In this document: one piece after another, positions 59,075-64,000 of the stretch
How positions within the stretch are numbered: the first letter of the stretch is position 1
Layout: each line of letters begins with the position of its first letter
Assembly: GCA_020226215.1 (NCBI GenBank)
Contig: CM035236.1
Location: 7,693,001-7,757,000 of the forward strand
Length of the DNA: 64,000 nucleotides
Direction: 5' to 3'
From: Sindora glabra
Taxonomy: Eukaryota > Streptophyta > Magnoliopsida > Fabales > Fabaceae
Notes under the pieces: generated by a model
Databases searched by the model: none
Told to the model about the DNA's origin: nothing
Seen by the model: only the letters and a program-made list of their open reading frames with translations
Program-made: the position numbers and the translations under genes

Positions 59075-60860
59075 TGGTTAATATTTTTATAATTTTTATA
59101 TTTATACTGATAGGAAAATTTATGTTATTTGTTAATTATTATGATTTATAATATGAAAAAATGATATTAGGCATTGGAAAAGTTTGCTAAACTTTATATT
59201 ATTTGTAATTAGTATGTGATCTGTACTGGTTAATTTTTTTATAATTTTCATATATATAGGGTAATTTTTATTAATTATTATGAGAATATATTTTACAGTA
59301 GGAGATGATTTTTTTTTGTTAATTATTATTATTTATATTTTAAAATTATGACTTAGGATCCAGAAAAAATTTGTGGTATTTTATATGATCTGTGATAGTT
59401 GATGATTTTTACTAGTTAATATTTCTATAATTTGTGTATTTATATTCTAATGTGTATTAGTTATTACAAGAATAGATTTCACAATGAAAAAAATTATTTA
59501 TTTTATATTTATTATTATGATTAATGCTGTGAAATTATGATATAGAATTTAGGAAAAAAATTGAACAAATTTGTATAATTTGTGATGGTTTGTGATTTTA
59601 AAAAAAGAACAAGGGGGATAAAAGAAAGTATCTTAAAATAAAATTTACAATGTAGGTAAAAATTATATTTAGATATTTTTAAAGTATAAAATATTTTAGG
59701 ATATAGGATATGATAGAAATAAGAATTTTTTTATTATATGTTAATTATTACGAGGATATATTACCCTATTAATCAATATTGTTGGGATAATTTTAGAGTA
59801 ATATATGTCAAAATAAGTAACTATCAACTGAGGATATTTTGTAAAGATTCTATTTTTTAACAGTAAGATATATAGTTTTTTTTATTATAGATGTATTTTA
59901 TATAAATTATGTAATTAATTTAATTAATTTATTTATTATACAGTAAATTTTTTATTATTTTATACCATACGTATTGTTTTCTTGTTATTTACTCTATTGT
60001 ATTATTTTTTATATCCACCCATATTATTTATGATTTAAAATATCGATATCATTAATTAACATAAATATAATAAGTTATGTATTTTTAGCTTATTATAATA
60101 TTTTAAATAGATTAAAGCTTTAATATGCATTTTATTGTTAAAAATAAAAAATATTATATTAAATGTAAGAAAAAATGCTTAGTAATTAAATTAATTTTTA
60201 TTTATATACATGTTATAATATTTTTGGTGATAATAAAATTCAATCACTATATTTAAAATTAAATATACATTAATTAAATTTTTTGTTGATTATTATATTT
60301 GTTCCTTTCTATGTGTAGTCTTGTAGAGTATATTTATTTTAGTGCATTTTTTGCATAATTTTTTTATTGATACAGTGATATGTAACAATTTTTACTTAGA
60401 GATAAAAATTATTGAAATATCTAACAAATTTTTTGTTCATGCAGAGGTTTTTTTTCTGTTTGCCTTTCCTAATACTTACCGGTTAGTATATTTATAAATT
60501 TTGTGCTTATATTATAATTTTTATTAGTCATCATGAAAATATCTTTGATAGTGGTACAAAAATTTGTTTAAAATATTATGATGTAAATAATATGAGTTTT
60601 TAATTTTATATTGATTGTTATGGTCTAGGGTGTGAAAGTATAATTTAAGATGTGAAATCATAATTTATAAAAGATTCGTAAAAATTTATATGTACTGTGA
60701 TAGGTAGTGGTATTAAAAGAAGAAAAAATGAGATAAAATACTTTCTAAAATAAGTTTTAGGGCCTAGGTGAGAGTCATATTTGGAGAATTTTTTAATGTG
60801 AAATTTTAATATGGTATAAGAGAGGTAATAAAAATAAAATCTTAGGATGTGTAAATATAA
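59075..60860. repeat. Diverged internal repeats of the large MULE
   Basis: A phrase like GGTTAATATTTTTATAATTT recurs at about 59,075, 59,230, 59,415 and 60,480, each followed by a TTATTAATTATTATGA-like block, giving units of ~155-185 bp in the first three. A longer match links 59,578-59,730 with 60,700-60,850 (GTGATGG/GTGATAGG, then AAAGAA, GATAAAA, AATAAAATTTA/AATAAGTTTTA, TAGGT). There is no coding sequence. Likely intronic or non-coding MULE DNA. Confidence 0.5.
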
Positions 60861-61097
60861 GCAGAAGCTTTAAAAAATATTGGAGGTGATTGAAAAAATG
60901 AATATTTTTCTATTTAAATAGTAGATATTATGAATGCATGATCAACCTACATATTCGAAAAAATTATAATACTTTCTGTTTATTTCTACGGTTAATTTCA
61001 AATAGTAGTTCATTCATTCATAAGAATAGAAATTGTATATGGTAATATTTGTCAGTTGTGAGGGTACAGTGAATATTTTGCATTTAAAAGTAACAAG

Positions 61098-63866
61098 ATG
61101 AAGAAAAGTTTAATTGCTTTTATATATTCGAATAGTACAATGATTGAGGGATCGATGGGCGTAATGTACGATGGACCCCCCCAAAGGCATTGAAATTGAG
61201 AGGATGCAGCACTATGGATGTTTTGCGCGAGAGAATTCATGCCCGACTGAAGTTTCGTCAAAATCAAGCCATAGGGAAAATTATTTACCGGTTTCCACAG
61301 CATCAAACAGAGGCGCAGTATATGGCGTACGAATTGGACGACGATGAAGACTTGGCATGTGCCATAGCCAGCTACGAACAACATCCGACGATGACAGCAA
61401 TGGAGTTGTACACGGAGGTGATCACATACGAATTGCACGCTGCCAACTTGGGTTCACAAGAAAGAGTTCCAACTGCTAGATCACCTGTCGTTCCAACGCC
61501 TAATGTCAGTACTAGTTGCTCAATGGTGCGGGAAGGCCTTCCTTACATGGGTGGAATCGAGTTCCACATTTCTGATAGTTATACTCCTATATTGGACTCG
61601 TCTGTTGTCGATGTTTTCCTAAGAAATATGTCACATACCATGATGGGTTCAACAAGTGTCTTGCCAGTCGTAGAGGAAGAATCCACTGATCCTGTGTTCA
61701 TGGATGCCCACCTTGAGTCTGGTTTTGAGGACAATGAGGTGTCTTGCAGTAGCGATGATGATCGTGACACCGATGACGGAGAACGAGCAACTACACATGG
61801 AGACAGTGCTACAACCCGGCGAGAGAGGAGTGACAATGCTACACAGACATCATGTGGTGTCCCTCAGGCTGCTGTCTTCTCTCACATTGATTGGGATGCC
61901 ATAAGGAATCCTAATGAATTTTCGAAAATAATGAAACCAAGTTATGATTATGACATGGATGACTTACAGGTTGGACAGGAGTTTGATTGCAAGGAGGCAT
62001 TAATTGCTGCAATCAAGCATTACCATATCAGAAGGCACCACAGTTATTACGTAGAGGAGTCAGATACCAGAAGATTGAGCGTGAAGTGTGATAATTACGG
62101 GGACAAATGCAGATTCCGTCTCAGGGCGAGCACTCTGAAGAATTGTAACAGTTGGACAATAACTAGATTTTCAGGGCCTCACACATGTGTTAATATCAAT
62201 TTGACACAGGATCACAAGTCTCTTGACTCTGAGTATATCAGTTCCTTGATACTGGAGATGGTTAAAGTGAGGCAAGATGTCCCAGTGTCGCTTATACAAG
62301 AGAAGGTGGAAGGCATGTACGGGTATAAAATTTCGTACAGAAAAGCATGGAAGGCAAAACAAAAAGCAATTGTCAAGGTGTATGGTGATTGGGAGAAATC
62401 GTACGAAGTGCTGCCCAAATGGTTGGACATCTTAGGGTACTGTGACCAAGCTCTGTTCAAGTTGGAGTCAGGAGAATTTGTTACTGTTGACAACCGTGTT
62501 GATCCATAAAAACATGTTTTCAACCGAGTTTTCTGGGCTTTCAAGCCGTGCATTGCCGCATTTCCCTACTGCAAGCAATTCATACAAGTTGATGGAACGC
62601 ACTTGTACGGCAAGTACAGAGGTGTGCTACTGATTGCTGCGACCCAGGACGGTAACAAATGTCTCGTTCCTCTTGCCTTTGCCATTGTTGACAAGGAGAA
62701 CTACGAAAACTGGAGTTAGTTTTTGGCTTTGCTACGAGTGAATGTTACGAACCAGCAAGGAATATGCCTGATATCAGACCGGCATCGAGCTATAAAAGAT
62801 GTTGTAGCCAACGAAGCCCTCGGATGGCAGCCTCCTCATGCATTTCACCGGTACTGTATCAGACATATTGCCAGCAATGTTTGCAAAAAGTGCAGGGATG
62901 ATAATGTTAAGAAAGTTGTCCTTAAGATTGGTAAATATTACAACGCAACTTCTTTGTTAATCCTTTTCATATGTAAATTTGTGTATCTAGTAATTCAACC
63001 CGATTGATCTATTTATCTCCTTCTGTTCAGCATATGAGCCCAGTTGGGAAAAGGCCATAGAGAGATTGGAGAACCTTGGCAAAGTCAATGAGGAGATCCA
63101 CAAGAAGTTGACGGCTATTCCGATGGAGAAGTGGACGCTTGCTTATGACGAAGGCAGAAGATATGGTCATATGACGACTAACATAGTAGAGTGCATCAAT
63201 GGCCTCTTCAAAGGACTAAGGAAGCTACCAATCACAGGCCTTGTTCAATAAACATACTATAGATGTGTCATGTACTTTGTGGAGATGGCAAAAGAAGCAC
63301 ATGCTGAACTACAACAAGGTCACATATACGCAAGCAGATTTAGACAGGAGCTTGCGACTATCCAGTCACGTGCTTCTTCTTACCACGTTCGTGCTTATAA
63401 TAGACAAGGAACTAGGTTTGAGGTGGTGGAGGGCCCTAATATGGCCAGGGGATCATGTGGAAAGGTCGTTCAAGTGTTATTAGATAAAAGGCAATGTGAA
63501 TGTGGACAGTTCCAAGCATATAAGTATCCCTGCGCTCATATTATTGCTGCTTGTGCATCAGTCAACATATCGTGGGAACTATATATTGATCCTGTATACA
63601 GACTTGACACACTACTCAATTGCTATAAATCTGAGTGGTGGCCGATCGGGGAGTGGTCGCAATGGAATAACTTACCACCGTTTCCGGTCCTGGTTCCAAA
63701 TTATGAAAGATTGCGTGCAAAGGGACGACCGAAGTCAACCCGGATCAGAAATGAGATGGATTGGCCTCAAGAGAGTGGTGTGAAGCAAAAATGTGGTCTT
63801 TGTAAGGCGGAAGGTCATAACCGTAGGCGCTGCCCACTGCTACATAGAGAGCACAGCCCACCTTGA
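61098..63866 (+). pseudogene. MURA-like transposase of the large MULE, inactivated
   Basis: MuDR-type plant transposase, ~860 residues if intact. Order: an N-terminal MULE-type domain (from about 61,140; LRERIHARLKF, YRFPQH), an acidic linker, a DBD_Tnp_Mut DNA-binding domain (~61,955-62,200; DDLQVGQEFDCKEALIAAIK, CRFRLRA), and the MULE catalytic domain (FIQVDGTHLYGKY with the first Asp; ISDRHRAI with the second). A SWIM finger follows (CECGQFQAYKYPCAHI, ~63,495), then a terminal zinc knuckle (CGLCKAEGHNRRRC, ~63,790). A 100-bp intron (62,931-63,030; GTAAATATT...TTCTGTTCAG) joins the exons in frame. Breaks are TAA at 62,507, TAG at 62,717 (where the family usually has Trp), TAA at 63,249, and an apparent 1-base loss in the C7 run at 61,175-61,181 that separates MIEGSMGVMYDGP from the rest. 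Confidence 0.88.
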
Positions 63867-64000
63867 CACCGGTCCTGGTTTTTACTTATGCAGACGTACG
63901 TTATGAAATATATTACGCAATGTCATAAATGTCACAGCCGTATGGTGTATTTTGTTTAATTGTTGTAAAACTGCAAGCCATTATGTATATATACGTGACC
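63867..64000 (+). other. 3' flank of the transposase pseudogene
   Basis: Probable 3' untranslated sequence of the MULE transcript. No terminal repeat or GGCGCC module is reached before the window ends. Confidence 0.5.

Larger units (their letters stand above)
58618..64000 (+). mobile_element. Large MULE with broken MURA-type transposase (right end beyond window)
   Basis: The element begins GGGTAAAATACCGTAATACG. The first ~80 bp match both terminal repeats of the small MULE, and GGCGCC-type pairs follow at 58,700-58,820. Then come a TATA box, a likely leader, ~2 kb of AT-rich internal DNA with diverged repeats, and the transposase pseudogene (61,098-63,866). The right terminal repeat is not in the window. 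This was once an autonomous-type element but encodes no working transposase here. Confidence 0.8.

Overview
The window is nuclear DNA from a flowering plant, most likely a eudicot. It is AT-rich, with long gene-poor stretches, plant transposable elements and three widely spaced plant genes. I cannot name the species. No rRNA or tRNA gene, CRISPR array or prokaryotic feature was seen.

Layout. Bases 1 to about 25,830 are one large, diverged tandem array. The AT-rich monomer is about 126 bp, with a derived form of about 97 bp, and I estimate some 130 copies. Four insertions interrupt the array. One is a 1.6 kb piece resembling retrotransposon non-coding DNA. The other three (2.5-2.85 kb) are copies of one solo-LTR family with TG/CA-type ends and 5-bp target duplications, two on + and one on -. 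The array has higher-order structure, including a tandem pair of blocks of about 1.56 kb in which only the first block carries an LTR.

Bases 25.8-41 kb are AT-rich and hold no convincing intact gene. They contain an 83-bp (AT)n tract, a decayed LINE ORF1 on +, and a LINE 3' fragment on - that is split by a 1,124-bp non-autonomous Mutator-like element (MULE) with an exact 9-bp target duplication.

Bases 41-52 kb are the genic part, and all three clear genes are on +. They are an intronless secreted subtilase of the SBT1.7/ARA12 type (42,089-44,380), a small hydrophilic LEA18-type protein (46,600-46,875) with an abscisic-acid-type G-box upstream, and a low-complexity Ser-rich plant-specific protein (50,575-51,600). 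They look like independent genes with no shared pathway.

Bases 52-64 kb return to AT-rich DNA with a second degenerate LINE on -. The 5' end of a large MULE starts at 58,618 and runs off the window. Its MURA-type transposase (about 61.1-63.9 kb) is broken by three in-frame stops and an apparent frameshift. The large MULE and the small MULE at 37.8 kb share terminal sequence and a distinctive subterminal module: two GGCGCC-like palindromes separated by exactly 9 bp. That module and the higher-order array are the signals most worth following.
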